A stretch of 21,205 nucleotides of DNA from positions 1 through 21,205 of the forward strand of contig JAKLGS010000007.1 in the NCBI GenBank assembly GCA_022710505.1, in the 5' to 3' direction. The position numbers were made by a program, and so were the translations under genes. This document shows positions 8,392 through 14,626 of the stretch, piece after piece. The notes beneath the pieces are model-generated. The model was not told where the DNA came from and did not search any database. It saw only the letters and a program-made list of their open reading frames with translations. Every line of letters starts with the position of its first letter. Position 1 is the stretch's first letter. The DNA is from Patescibacteria group bacterium (GTDB taxonomy: Bacteria; Patescibacteriota; WWE3; UBA101185; UBA10185).

Positions 8392-8406
8392 CGGTTTTGG
8401 TAAGAT
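8378..8406 (+). promoter_or_regulatory. Promoter of the Xer-like recombinase gene
   Basis: Perfect -35 TTGACA (8378-8383), 17-bp spacer, -10 TAAGAT (8401-8406). The predicted start is near 8413, leaving a leader of about 74 nt before the ATG at 8487. It overlaps the divergent divIC promoter, so the two cannot easily be occupied together. Confidence 0.65.
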
Positions 8407-8486
8407 AGGCCCATAGAATTTACTTAATATTTTCTTTAGATAAAAAGCCCCCTTAGAAAATACATCTGCTCAAAAAAATTAATATT

Positions 8487-9362
8487 ATGAAACTAGATAT
8501 AGCGCAGAAAAAATTTATCGAAGAATTAAAGTCCGAAGGAAAGTCGGGAGCTACAGTTGTTGCCTATAACAAAGACATAGAACAACTGTTATCTTTTTTG
8601 TCATCTAAAAAAATTGAAGAAGTTGAAAAAATTTCAATTGAACCAATAGTTGCGTTTATGAAGGATTTAGGTGAGAAAAACTACACTCCAAAATCAATCT
8701 CAAGAAAAACAAATGCCGCTAGAACTTTTATTAAATATTTAGCAAAAGAAGGGTATCTAAAAGAAGACATTTCTTCTCAATTAAAACACCCAAAATTTGA
8801 AACAGGTGCACCAAGAATACTTTCAAAAATGGAGTACAGAGCTTTGAGAGATTCTGCAAAAAATGATGTCAGAAGCTACGCTATGATAGAACTTCTACTT
8901 CAAACAGGAATTACTATTTCAGAACTAGCTGGGATTGAAATGAAAGATTTTGAAATAAAAGATGAAACAGCTTCTTTGTTTATTCCTAAAAGAAACAATA
9001 AAGAATCGAGAAATATTCCGGTAAATAAACCTGCTGTAGAGGCAGTAAAAAAATATATTGAAGATGAGAGATCTAAAGTATCAGGGGCTTCGGAAAATCT
9101 TTTTATTACAAAGACCGGAAAAGGGTTGTTAATTAGAAATATCAGATCGACTATAGACAGGTTTTTTAGAATTGCAGGTATTGAAAAGGCAAAAGTAAAT
9201 GACTTGAGACATACATTTGTAGCTTTTCATCTTGAAAACGGTGTGAGTATCTCTTATTTAGCTAAGGTTGCAGGACATAAAAGAGAATCTACTACTGAAA
9301 AATACCTAGAATACATCAAAAAACCGGAAAAAATGGATAAAACAGAGTTGACAACACTCTAA
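8487..9362 (+). CDS. XerC/XerD-like tyrosine recombinase with substituted catalytic residues
   Basis: 291 residues, the normal XerC/D length: an N-terminal SAM-like core-binding domain (about 4-95) and a C-terminal catalytic domain (about 110-285). Family members resolve chromosome dimers or integrate elements by a covalent Tyr-DNA intermediate. Y273 (TTEKYLEY), H264 (AGHKRESTT) and R241 (NDLRHTF) are present with canonical spacing (R to H 23, H to Y 9). The first catalytic Arg of the TGLRxSEL motif is Thr (T143 in TGITISEL), and the His of HxxR is Asn (N238). The strand-end Lys is ambiguous (K168/R169). I checked both substitutions in the nucleotides (act, aat). The gene is otherwise intact and has a good promoter. 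No attachment site is recognised nearby. Confidence 0.85.
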   Translation: MKLDIAQKKFIEELKSEGKSGATVVAYNKDIEQLLSFLSSKKIEEVEKISIEPIVAFMKDLGEKNYTPKSISRKTNAARTFIKYLAKEGYLKEDISSQLKHPKFETGAPRILSKMEYRALRDSAKNDVRSYAMIELLLQTGITISELAGIEMKDFEIKDETASLFIPKRNNKESRNIPVNKPAVEAVKKYIEDERSKVSGASENLFITKTGKGLLIRNIRSTIDRFFRIAGIEKAKVNDLRHTFVAFHLENGVSISYLAKVAGHKRESTTEKYLEYIKKPEKMDKTELTTL

Positions 9363-9415
9363 AATAGATTTTGTAACGAAATACTTTTTTAAAAAGGTTA
9401 ATTTTTAGTCTAACT

Positions 9416-9754
9416 TCAATCAATCAGCTTGTGCAAAATATATGAAATTATTGTCAATACTATTGAAAACACAATTGCTGTTAAGAAACTGTCTACACTA
9501 AATCCCGGAACAATTTTTGAGACAATAATCACCATTAAAGCATCTATCACAAAGGTGAATAGACCTAAAGTTATAATAGTTACTGGAAGGGAGAGAATCA
9601 AAAGAATTGGTTTTACTAAAATATTTAAGGCTGCTAAAACTAAGGCAACAATTAAAGCAACTTTGAATGAAGAAACGGTTACTCCTGAAAGAAGATATGC
9701 AGTAGCATAAACCGCAAAACCATTTACTATAAATTTTATTATATTTTTTAACAT
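9416..9754 (-). CDS. Small membrane protein of the phage-holin-4 superfamily (PF04020-like)
   Basis: 112 residues with four hydrophobic segments. The family signature is seen as NILVKPILLILSLPVTIITLGLF, followed by a conserved-type PGFSV before the last helix. Members are small four-helix inner-membrane proteins found across bacteria; the holin name is historical and the function is unproven. Start choice: a GTG at 9763 extends the frame by three residues, but the run AGGGGGTG covering that GTG is itself a strong Shine-Dalgarno sequence 5 nt before the ATG at 9754. It is one of few genes here with such a site. It is convergent with the Xer-like gene and divergent from the toxin-antitoxin pair. 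Confidence 0.8.
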   Translation of the reverse strand: MLKNIIKFIVNGFAVYATAYLLSGVTVSSFKVALIVALVLAALNILVKPILLILSLPVTIITLGLFTFVIDALMVIIVSKIVPGFSVDSFLTAIVFSIVLTIISYILHKLID

Positions 9755-9818
9755 TAATTTCACCCCCTGCTAATATAATAACATAACTAACTTATCTGAA
9801 GTTCTTTCATTAATTATT

Positions 9819-9849
9819 TACATTTTTAATGTATATGATACTTTATCAT
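9819..9849. promoter_or_regulatory. Tandem palindromes upstream of the toxin-antitoxin genes, probable operator
   Basis: Two perfect 15-bp inverted repeats with 3-bp centres: TACATT/AATGTA at 9819-9833 and ATGATA/TATCAT at 9835-9849. Their centres are 16 bp apart, and the second ends 4 nt before the antitoxin ATG. AbrB-fold antitoxins bind such palindromes to repress their own operon. A TATGAT box (9834-9839) lies inside the array, so repressor binding would block the promoter. Confidence 0.6.
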
Positions 9850-9853
9850 TAAT

Positions 9854-10102
9854 ATGGAGTACGCAACATTAACTAAACAAAATCAAATAACAGTACCAAT
9901 AAAGGTAAGAGATAAACTAAAACTTAAACCAAGTGACAGGTTGGTTTTTTATGAATCCGGCGAAACAATAAAAGTATCTAAACTTAAATCTTTAGATGAT
10001 TTTAAAGGTTTATTAAAGGATTCTAAGATTAAACTAAATAAACAAATGATAGAAAGTGCTTGGACGGAAAGACATATCATAAATGAAAAGAAAAACAATT
10101 AA
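9854..10102 (+). CDS. AbrB/MazE-type antitoxin
   Basis: 82 residues. The N-terminal ~45 form a SpoVT-AbrB swapped-hairpin DNA-binding domain (LTKQNQITVPIKVRDKLKLKPSDRLVFYESGETIKV). The charged C-terminal part is the expected toxin-wrapping segment. Its 3' end overlaps the PIN-toxin start by 20 bp, the typical translational coupling of a VapBC-like module. It would neutralise the toxin in the cytoplasm and repress its own operon through the adjacent palindromes. No Shine-Dalgarno site precedes the ATG, and no alternative start fits the domain. Confidence 0.87.
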   Translation: MEYATLTKQNQITVPIKVRDKLKLKPSDRLVFYESGETIKVSKLKSLDDFKGLLKDSKIKLNKQMIESAWTERHIINEKKNN

Positions 10103-10496
10103 TGAGAAGTTAGATGATAAGGTTCGATTGTCTAAGGGAGTTGTTATAGATACCAACATTTTGATAAGAGCTCTAATTGATGAAAACCCGGAACTTACAA
10201 AAATTATTTCGAATACAGATGAGGTTCACATTCCGTTACCGATATTTTTTGAAACAATTTTCGTTTTGGAGAAATTTTATAAACAATCTAGAAAAATGAT
10301 CATTGATTACATATTTACAATTATTTCCTACGATAATGTTTTAACTGATAAAAGTAGCCTTAAGGAAATTCTTTACATGTATGAGAGAAAACCCAAATTA
10401 AGTGTCGCAGATTGTTTTCTTATTACATATGCGAAAATCAATAATTTAAAAATAAAAACACTAGATAAGGCTTTGAAGAAAGATTTAATAGCTTAA
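10083..10496 (+). CDS. PIN-domain toxin, VapC-like ribonuclease
   Basis: 137 residues. The PIN nuclease acidic residues are visible: D23 in VVIDTNILIRAL, E57 in IFFETIFVLEK, D110 in LSVADCFLITYA and D128 in IKTLDKAL. VapC-type PIN toxins are Mg2+-dependent RNases that usually cut tRNA or rRNA. The family normally starts about three residues before the first Asp. Here about 19 residues (MKRKTINEKLDDKVRLSKG) precede it, encoded in the overlap with the antitoxin gene, so the real start may be internal. The pair ends in a hairpin terminator 6 nt past the stop. The target is unknown. The tRNA fragments elsewhere in the window give no direct link to it. Confidence 0.87.
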   Translation: MKRKTINEKLDDKVRLSKGVVIDTNILIRALIDENPELTKIISNTDEVHIPLPIFFETIFVLEKFYKQSRKMIIDYIFTIISYDNVLTDKSSLKEILYMYERKPKLSVADCFLITYAKINNLKIKTLDKALKKDLIA

Positions 10497-10501
10497 TGGT
10501 A

Positions 10502-10532
10502 GTTACCATCCTAACGAGTGGTAACACTTTTT
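10502..10532 (+). terminator. Terminator of the toxin-antitoxin operon
   Basis: 7-bp stem GTTACCA/TGGTAAC (10502-10508 and 10519-10525) with a 10-nt loop, then a T5 run at 10528-10532. The left arm lies in a 15-bp sequence (10498-10512) that recurs exactly at 12577-12591 beside tRNA-Ile. Confidence 0.7.
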
Positions 10533-10737
10533 GATGCTAATTTATTATTTCGTCAAAAAATATTACCCTTTAAACCTAGTCCAAATTAGCTATGAAAATG
10601 AAAAATAAATAAGACAAAGTCTTCTCGCAGAGACGCTTACTAATCTCTTCAAAAATCTTTAAACCAACACCATCTTTCGTGAAAAAGTAACCTTTTACGA
10701 TATACTTAAATTAAGAACTAATTTTTAAAAAACTGAT

Positions 10738-12417
10738 ATGGAAGAAATTCTAGAAATTCATGAAAATAATCCTACTAATTCGGAAAAAAATCACGACGAT
10801 AAATTTAGCGAGGTAGAGCCCGGAGTTTATAGGGTTAGTGGCGCTTTAACAGCAGATGATATAGAAAGAATCAATACAATAAAAGAAAATTCAGTTTTTA
10901 TTCTAGATAATACTGCGGGTTTATCGAGCGATTTAATAAGCAAAATCGAATCGGTTCCGGTATTCTTTAGTATAAAAGGCGGGCTGGATTACGAAAATAT
11001 TCAAAAATTCAATACAGATGAATACAAAGAACGTACTAAAATGTCACCAAAAGGCTTAGAAACGGTTATAAGATATTTTGAAAGAATTGAAGGAGAAATT
11101 GAACCAGAATGGACTGATTTACAGAAATGTATGTACGTATACAATGCCTTAGCTACAGATATAATGTATTGTTATGATGAACTTGATGTTGATAAAAAAT
11201 ATGATCGATTGGTTCCCGGCGATACTATTGTCAGGAGCCTAAATGGGATTATGTACGGAGAGTTAGTTTGTGCGGGATTTGCCCTTACATTTAAGGAAAT
11301 GATGGACAGAGTAGGAATTGAATGTTCATATCAAAATGTACCCAAAACACACGATTTTAATATAGTTAGTATCAATGGAAAAAATTATGGCGTTGATCTA
11401 ACTTGGGATAATTGTAAAGCTCATAAAGAGAAAGGGAGTGATTGTGGTTTTGCAAATTTCGGTCAAGATGGTGATTTTTACTCGAGACACGCGCATAGCG
11501 TTGCCATGAAAGACAGACTAAAGTTAAGTATCTTTTCTCCGAAAGAAATTGATTACAACAGATCTGTGATTGCGACAAGAATTGCCGTAAGAGAGAGGGG
11601 CCCAGAGAAAAGTTTTAGCGATTTATCTAGCAAGGAACGAGGCGAATATTTACCAATTAAAAAAGAAGAATTACAGGCTGATACGGAATGCGGTGATTTT
11701 GTAAAGTTATTGTCAGTCTTAACGACTACTGGCGTATTAAGTGATAGGAATAGCGAATTTTCGCTAATTTTGCAACAACGAGTAGGATTTGTACGAGATT
11801 TAGTCGGGGGATATTTTTATAACGCAAAAACTGAAACTGGAAAAGAAGATTTAGAACGACTACGAATATTATCGAACGCTAAAAAATTTAATGATGAATA
11901 TAGTAAGTCAGAATTAGATTCTTGCATCACGTCAATTAACTCCCAATTAGAGTTTGTCATGGCAAACTACGTACGTGCTTTATACGAATCTGCCAACGAT
12001 ATAATTAAAGATTTTGATAAAAATGACACTGACGATATCAGGCGTACAAATGAATACACGAAGCTAGTCACAATACGCAATGCAAAACAATACTTAATCG
12101 AAAATGGGCACGACAGCCAGGAAGTTGAAGATATTTGCAAAAAAATTGACGGCGTGTTGAATGTAAGTATTGATGATTTCGAAGAGATCGAGGGTAAAAA
12201 AAGTTATTTAGAAGTTTTGGGAGAGATATTAGAAAATGAATTGGTTGAGGCACTGCAAAAGGACGACATCTCTGAAGAATATTTTGCTAAAAATTTCGTT
12301 GATTCTAGTGTGTGGACAAGAAGATTTATGGAAAATAATCCAGGTGGATATAATTTGAGTGAAACAGAGATAAAAAGTTTAATTGACGATATTTTAAAGA
12401 AATACTCGCAACAGTAA
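10738..12417 (+). CDS. Transglutaminase-like superfamily protein, cytoplasmic
   Basis: 559 residues with no signal peptide or membrane segment. Residues about 125-225 match a transglutaminase-like/protease core: C178 in GELVCAGFALTFKEMMDRVGIEC, H205 in KTHDFNIVSINGKNYGV and D220 in VDLTWDN form the expected Cys-His-Asp triad in the right order and setting. Such domains hydrolyse or transfer amide bonds in peptides or proteins; the substrate is unknown. The N-terminal ~100 residues and the largely helical acidic C-terminal ~300 residues are unrecognised. The start ATG at 10738 has no Shine-Dalgarno site; a TATACT box at 10701-10706 could give a ~25-nt leader. Codon use (more CGA, ACG, GCG) looks somewhat different from neighbours. 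The gene stands alone between the toxin-antitoxin pair and the tRNA-Ile island, fitting an accessory cargo gene. Confidence 0.75.
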   Translation: MEEILEIHENNPTNSEKNHDDKFSEVEPGVYRVSGALTADDIERINTIKENSVFILDNTAGLSSDLISKIESVPVFFSIKGGLDYENIQKFNTDEYKERTKMSPKGLETVIRYFERIEGEIEPEWTDLQKCMYVYNALATDIMYCYDELDVDKKYDRLVPGDTIVRSLNGIMYGELVCAGFALTFKEMMDRVGIECSYQNVPKTHDFNIVSINGKNYGVDLTWDNCKAHKEKGSDCGFANFGQDGDFYSRHAHSVAMKDRLKLSIFSPKEIDYNRSVIATRIAVRERGPEKSFSDLSSKERGEYLPIKKEELQADTECGDFVKLLSVLTTTGVLSDRNSEFSLILQQRVGFVRDLVGGYFYNAKTETGKEDLERLRILSNAKKFNDEYSKSELDSCITSINSQLEFVMANYVRALYESANDIIKDFDKNDTDDIRRTNEYTKLVTIRNAKQYLIENGHDSQEVEDICKKIDGVLNVSIDDFEEIEGKKSYLEVLGEILENELVEALQKDDISEEYFAKNFVDSSVWTRRFMENNPGGYNLSETEIKSLIDDILKKYSQQ

Positions 12418-12446
12418 ACATACCTTTTAATTTTAGAAGATATTTA

Positions 12447-12467
12447 TGGTGGGTGATCCAGGACTCG
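12447..12467 (-). repeat. 3' tRNA-Ile fragment (T loop to CCA)
   Basis: 21 bp identical to the 3' end of the intact tRNA-Ile (12612-12632), beginning inside the T loop and ending with the encoded CCA. Similarity stops there, and a 59-nt hairpin (12467-12525) follows directly. Confidence 0.8.
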
Positions 12468-12525
12468 GTCACGCGTCCAAGTATCTCTACGTCACTTCGT
12501 TCCTAGAGCTTCTTGGCTCGCGACC
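12467..12525. repeat. Long imperfect hairpin abutting the tRNA 3' fragment
   Basis: Nested stems: GGT/ACC (12467-12469, 12523-12525), CGCG/CGCG (12472-12475, 12519-12522), CCAAG/CTTGG (12477-12481, 12512-12516), CTCTA/TAGAG (12485-12489, 12504-12508). The 14-nt loop is CGTCACTTCGTTCC. There is no T tract, so it is not a standard terminator. A related smaller hairpin with loop motif CACTTTGTTC lies at 12528-12553. Confidence 0.65.
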
Positions 12526-12571
12526 CCGTCTCACTCACTTTGTTCGCTACGACATTCTCGTCCTGTATCAC

Positions 12572-12612
12572 AGAAAGGTAGTTACCATCCTGCGGATGAT
12601 ACCCACCTTTCT
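12572..12612. repeat. Hairpin immediately 3' of tRNA-Ile
   Basis: 8-bp outer stem AGAAAGGT/ACCTTTCT (12572-12579, 12605-12612) and an imperfect inner stem ATCC/GGAT around a 3-nt loop. It touches the last base of the tRNA CCA. On the tRNA strand no T run follows, so it may direct 3' processing or pausing. It contains the 15-bp sequence shared with the toxin terminator at 10498-10512. Confidence 0.55.
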
Positions 12613-12687
12613 GGTGGGTGATCCAGGACTCGAACCTGGAACCGAGCGTGTATAAGACGCTTGCTCTGCCAATTGAGCTAATCACCC
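12612..12687 (-). tRNA. tRNA-Ile (anticodon TAT)
   Basis: Complete cloverleaf: acceptor GGGTGAT/ATCACCC, D stem GCTC/GAGC, anticodon stem AGCGT/ACGCT with loop CTTATAC (anticodon TAT, reading ATA), T arm CCAGG-TTCGAGT-CCTGG, discriminator A and encoded CCA. Most bacteria read AUA with a CAU tRNA modified by TilS; a UAU tRNA-Ile is the rarer solution. Confidence 0.93.
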
Positions 12688-12771
12688 ATGTTTTAACCTT
12701 ACCTATCTTCTTTTATCTCTTTCGCTTACGCTCAAATCATCTAATTTAAGTTTCTTTATCTAGATTATCTC

Positions 12772-12807
12772 CGGTTGTCGTTTCACTCCAACAGGAGCTA
12801 ATCACCC
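12772..12807 (-). repeat. Direct repeat copy 1: 5' tRNA-Ile fragment plus hairpin
   Basis: A 36-bp sequence identical to 13002-13037. On the minus strand it starts with the first 13 nt of tRNA-Ile (GGGTGATTAGCTC, ending at the D-loop edge) and continues into a hairpin with stem GTTG/CAAC and loop TCGTTTCACTC as read on the plus strand. Flanking sequence to about 12875 resembles that after copy 2, so this is an old ~230-bp tandem duplication. Confidence 0.8.
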
Positions 12808-12849
12808 TAAATAATCCCTAAGTAAATGTTGTTAACAAACTTCAACTCC

Positions 12850-12903
12850 CGTCTTGGTCAGCTTCACTAACGTTCGCTGGCTAAAGACGCTTGCTCTGCC
12901 AAT
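12850..12903 (-). repeat. Internal tRNA-Ile fragment with attached hairpin
   Basis: Positions 12884-12903 are 20 bp identical to tRNA-Ile from the D loop into the anticodon loop (12654-12673). The fragment end AAGACG (12884-12889) pairs with CGTCTT at 12850-12855. Inside lie CAGC/GCTG (12859-12862, 12876-12879) and loop TTCACTAACGTTC. Confidence 0.75.
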
Positions 12904-12905
12904 CT

Positions 12906-13001
12906 TACCAACGCACCAACTAAAATCCAATTTCTTCTCACACTTACTCACTCGCTAAAGCTCGTTTATTTTTAAGTTAATTTTCAACTATACGTTGGTA
13001 A
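12906..13001. repeat. Segment bounded by 9-bp inverted repeats
   Basis: TTACCAACG at 12906-12914 and its exact complement CGTTGGTAA at 12993-13001 enclose about 78 nt between the internal and 5' tRNA fragments. The interior is AT-rich with the motif CTCGCTAAAGCTCG (12949-12962). It has the look of a tiny non-autonomous insertion, but no target duplication is clear. Confidence 0.4.
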
Positions 13002-13037
13002 CGGTTGTCGTTTCACTCCAACAGGAGCTAATCACCC
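13002..13037 (-). repeat. Direct repeat copy 2: 5' tRNA-Ile fragment plus hairpin
   Basis: Exact 36-bp match to 12772-12807, offset by 230 bp. The following bases to about 13100 align with 12808-12875 with many substitutions, so the duplication is decaying outside the tRNA-hairpin core. Confidence 0.8.
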
Positions 13038-13129
13038 GTGCCTATTTCAAAGTAAATATTTTTAACGTACTTAAATCTCCCCTTTCTTGGTCAACTTCGC
13101 TAAGCTTATTACCTAAAAATCGTATTATA

Positions 13130-13483
13130 CTACTGTGCCTGATCTGTTAAAAACTCTTCCAAATCAACTTCTTTTTTCAAATCCTTTCTGCGCTGGACTA
13201 TACTATCTTTTTCGATCATTTCTAGCAATTCCTCAACTACCTCTACCAAAGCATTTTCCAAAGTAAAAGCAGTTTCATCAGAAAAATATTCTTTGCCACT
13301 AAGATCTAAATTAACTTTAGCTTCAAATTGTTCCTCAGGTACCGAATTTAAAACTACTCTTGCAAAACACGAGCCTTCGGGCAAGTGTTTTACCCTGTTT
13401 TCTATCCTTTCAAATTTCTCTTTCGTTAACACCTCCATGCTTGGAGATAATTCGATATTATCTGAAGTTATTTGATATTGCAT
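13130..13483 (-). CDS. Ribosome hibernation promoting factor (HPF/RaiA family)
   Basis: 117 residues matching the short HPF/RaiA (sigma-54 modulation protein, S30AE) fold. The N-terminus MQYQITSDNIELSPSMEVLTKEKFERIENRV is the typical beta-alpha opening, followed by VVLNSVPEEQFEAKVNLDLSGKEYFSDETAFTLENALVEVVEEL. Such proteins bind the 30S decoding region and silence ribosomes under stress. The C-terminal tail is short, so it is not the long dimerising form. The start is fixed by a minus-strand extended -10 (TGGTAAAAT) whose end is 6 nt from the ATG, implying a leaderless message. It is divergent from the DUF1189-like gene with only 37 bp between start codons. Confidence 0.83.
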   Translation of the reverse strand: MQYQITSDNIELSPSMEVLTKEKFERIENRVKHLPEGSCFARVVLNSVPEEQFEAKVNLDLSGKEYFSDETAFTLENALVEVVEELLEMIEKDSIVQRRKDLKKEVDLEEFLTDQAQ

Positions 13484-13489
13484 AAATGT

Positions 13490-13514
13490 ATTTTACCATC
13501 CCTTCTGATAAAAT
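13490..13514. promoter_or_regulatory. Divergent leaderless promoters for HPF and the DUF1189-like gene
   Basis: Two TAAAAT boxes face outward. The minus-strand box (13490-13495) has an extended TG one base upstream and ends 6 nt from the HPF ATG. The plus-strand box (13509-13514) also has TG one base upstream and ends 6 nt from the ATG at 13521. Neither has a good -35, so both depend on the extended -10, and their footprints overlap. Confidence 0.65.
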
Positions 13515-13520
13515 GACTTC

Positions 13521-14381
13521 ATGAAAAAACTAAAAACCTTTTTATATGTTCTTAAAAACAGCATATCTTCCCCAAAATATTATAATGACATCGTTAAAAT
13601 TAAAATAAATTTCTCAATCAAATATTTTTTAGCCCTATCTTTCTTGGTGTCCGTTATATCAGTCATAGGATACTCAATTATTTACCTTCCAAAATATATT
13701 TCAGAAATAAATACTGCCTATCAAAGTATTGAAGGTGGTTTCCCTGAAGATTTAGTCATTGAATTTAAAGATGGTTCGTGGAGTTCTAATAAGGAAGAGC
13801 CAGTAATTATTAAAAAGATAGATTTAGGGAAAGATAATAAGTTACCTCAGAATTTGTTTGTTTTTGATAAAGAGGGAACAATTGAAAAAATTGATGAGTA
13901 CAACACGATGTTTTTAATTAATTCCGAAAATATTTTATATAAAACAGATGTAGAGGGAATAGTTGCACAACCATTAAAAAATCTCCCAAACGGCACTTTA
14001 GATAAAAATTTATTAAATGAAAAAATGCAAACGATTGATAAAGTGGTCGAACTTTTACCTTTCTTATTACCTTTAGCATTATTCATACCTACTTTTTTGT
14101 TTGAATATGTAGGAGGTTCGATATTTATTATTTTATTATCGGCATTGGGGGTATACGTTGCGTCTATTTCCACAAAGAAAAAGATAGACTTTAAGTCTGC
14201 TTTTCAAATTTGTATACATGCGTCAACAATACCTATGGTAGTTAGAGCTTTTTCTACTTTATCACCCGTTGTTTATGATTTTATTCTAAATTGGTTTTTA
14301 TTTATTACGTTGGCGGCTTCCTTGTTCTTTAGATTTAAAATGGAAGAATACACCGATTTGAAAAAAATAGATAAGGAGTAA
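13521..14381 (+). CDS. DUF1189-like multi-pass membrane protein
   Basis: 286 residues. The N-terminus has the DUF1189-like opening with SPKYYNDIVKIKINFSIKYFLALSFLVS, leading into membrane segment 1 (about 34-56). An extracytoplasmic domain (about 60-175) follows, then four closely spaced C-terminal segments (about 178-270) and a charged tail. DUF1189 proteins are membrane proteins of unknown biochemical role. There is no enzyme motif. The ATG at 13521 lies 6 nt after an extended -10 box, so translation is probably leaderless. Confidence in the membrane topology is high; the family name is moderate. Confidence 0.7.
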   Translation: MKKLKTFLYVLKNSISSPKYYNDIVKIKINFSIKYFLALSFLVSVISVIGYSIIYLPKYISEINTAYQSIEGGFPEDLVIEFKDGSWSSNKEEPVIIKKIDLGKDNKLPQNLFVFDKEGTIEKIDEYNTMFLINSENILYKTDVEGIVAQPLKNLPNGTLDKNLLNEKMQTIDKVVELLPFLLPLALFIPTFLFEYVGGSIFIILLSALGVYVASISTKKKIDFKSAFQICIHASTIPMVVRAFSTLSPVVYDFILNWFLFITLAASLFFRFKMEEYTDLKKIDKE

Positions 14382-14410
14382 TTGAGGATTTAAGTTTGAA
14401 TTGATATAAT
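14382..14410 (+). promoter_or_regulatory. Strong promoter reading into the tRNA-Asn repeat array
   Basis: TTGAGG (14382-14387), a 17-bp spacer, and an extended TGATATAAT with perfect -10 TATAAT at 14405-14410. No start codon follows. Predicted transcription from about 14417 would cross both 193-bp units and reach tRNA-Asn. Confidence 0.6.
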
Positions 14411-14433
14411 CTCTACGCTGTAAGCAATTTAAA

Positions 14434-14626
14434 TTGATATATTTAAATAGATCGGTCCCCTGTAAGGTCTACGCGAATGCTTCGACCTTCATTTGAGCTA
14501 TAGCACTACGTACTATAGCGTCAAAAGTAGCTCAATGGGAAGAACCATCTCGCTTTGCTCGAGAACCTTGCGATTGAGCCACGATCAAAAACCTATTTAT
14601 TAGTTATAGTTAGATACGATAGAATT
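14434..14626 (+). repeat. tRNA-Asn-derived tandem unit, copy 1 (193 bp)
   Basis: The unit opens with the same 31 bp that lead into the real tRNA-Asn: an extended -10-like TGATATATT, then TCCCCTGTA, the tRNA's first 9 nt. Three hairpins follow: AAGGTC/GACCTT (14464-14489), GCTATAG/CTATAGC (14497-14519) and GCTCAAT/ATTGAGC (14530-14579), which encloses TCTCG/CGAGA around loop CTTTGCT. The left arm of the third hairpin is the tRNA D-arm sequence TAGCTCAATGG. An AT-rich ~45-nt spacer closes the unit. There is no open frame and no T-tract terminator. Confidence 0.85.

Larger units (their letters stand above)
12418..13129. other. Non-coding tRNA-Ile island made of tRNA fragments and hairpins
   Basis: About 700 bases hold no credible gene. 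Open frames across it read through the tRNA or its copies. It contains one intact tRNA-Ile, at least four partial copies of that tRNA all on its strand, a 230-bp spaced pair of direct repeats, and several hairpins with related loops. The pieces are listed separately. Confidence 0.75.

Noticed and set aside
9363..9415. Terminator between the convergent xer-like and PF04020-like genes
   Set aside because: Only an A/T-run fold-back (ACTTTTTTAAAAAGGT) is present, too weak and uninformative to call.
9755..9763. GTG start of the PF04020-like protein
   Set aside because: The GTG is part of the Shine-Dalgarno run serving the ATG at 9754.
12446..12685. Open frames on both strands over the tRNA-Ile (12446-12655 plus, 12503-12685 minus)
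   Set aside because: They read through the tRNA gene, its 3' copy and hairpins, and their translations have no domain or plausible start signals.
12447..12687. attL/attR pair of an integrative element at tRNA-Ile
   Set aside because: The 21-bp 3' copy is right next to the tRNA, no integrase or phage genes lie between, and other copies are from the 5' end and middle of the tRNA.
12906..13001. Insertion sequence or MITE
   Set aside because: 9-bp inverted ends are present, but there is no clear target duplication, transposase or second copy; kept only as a bounded segment.
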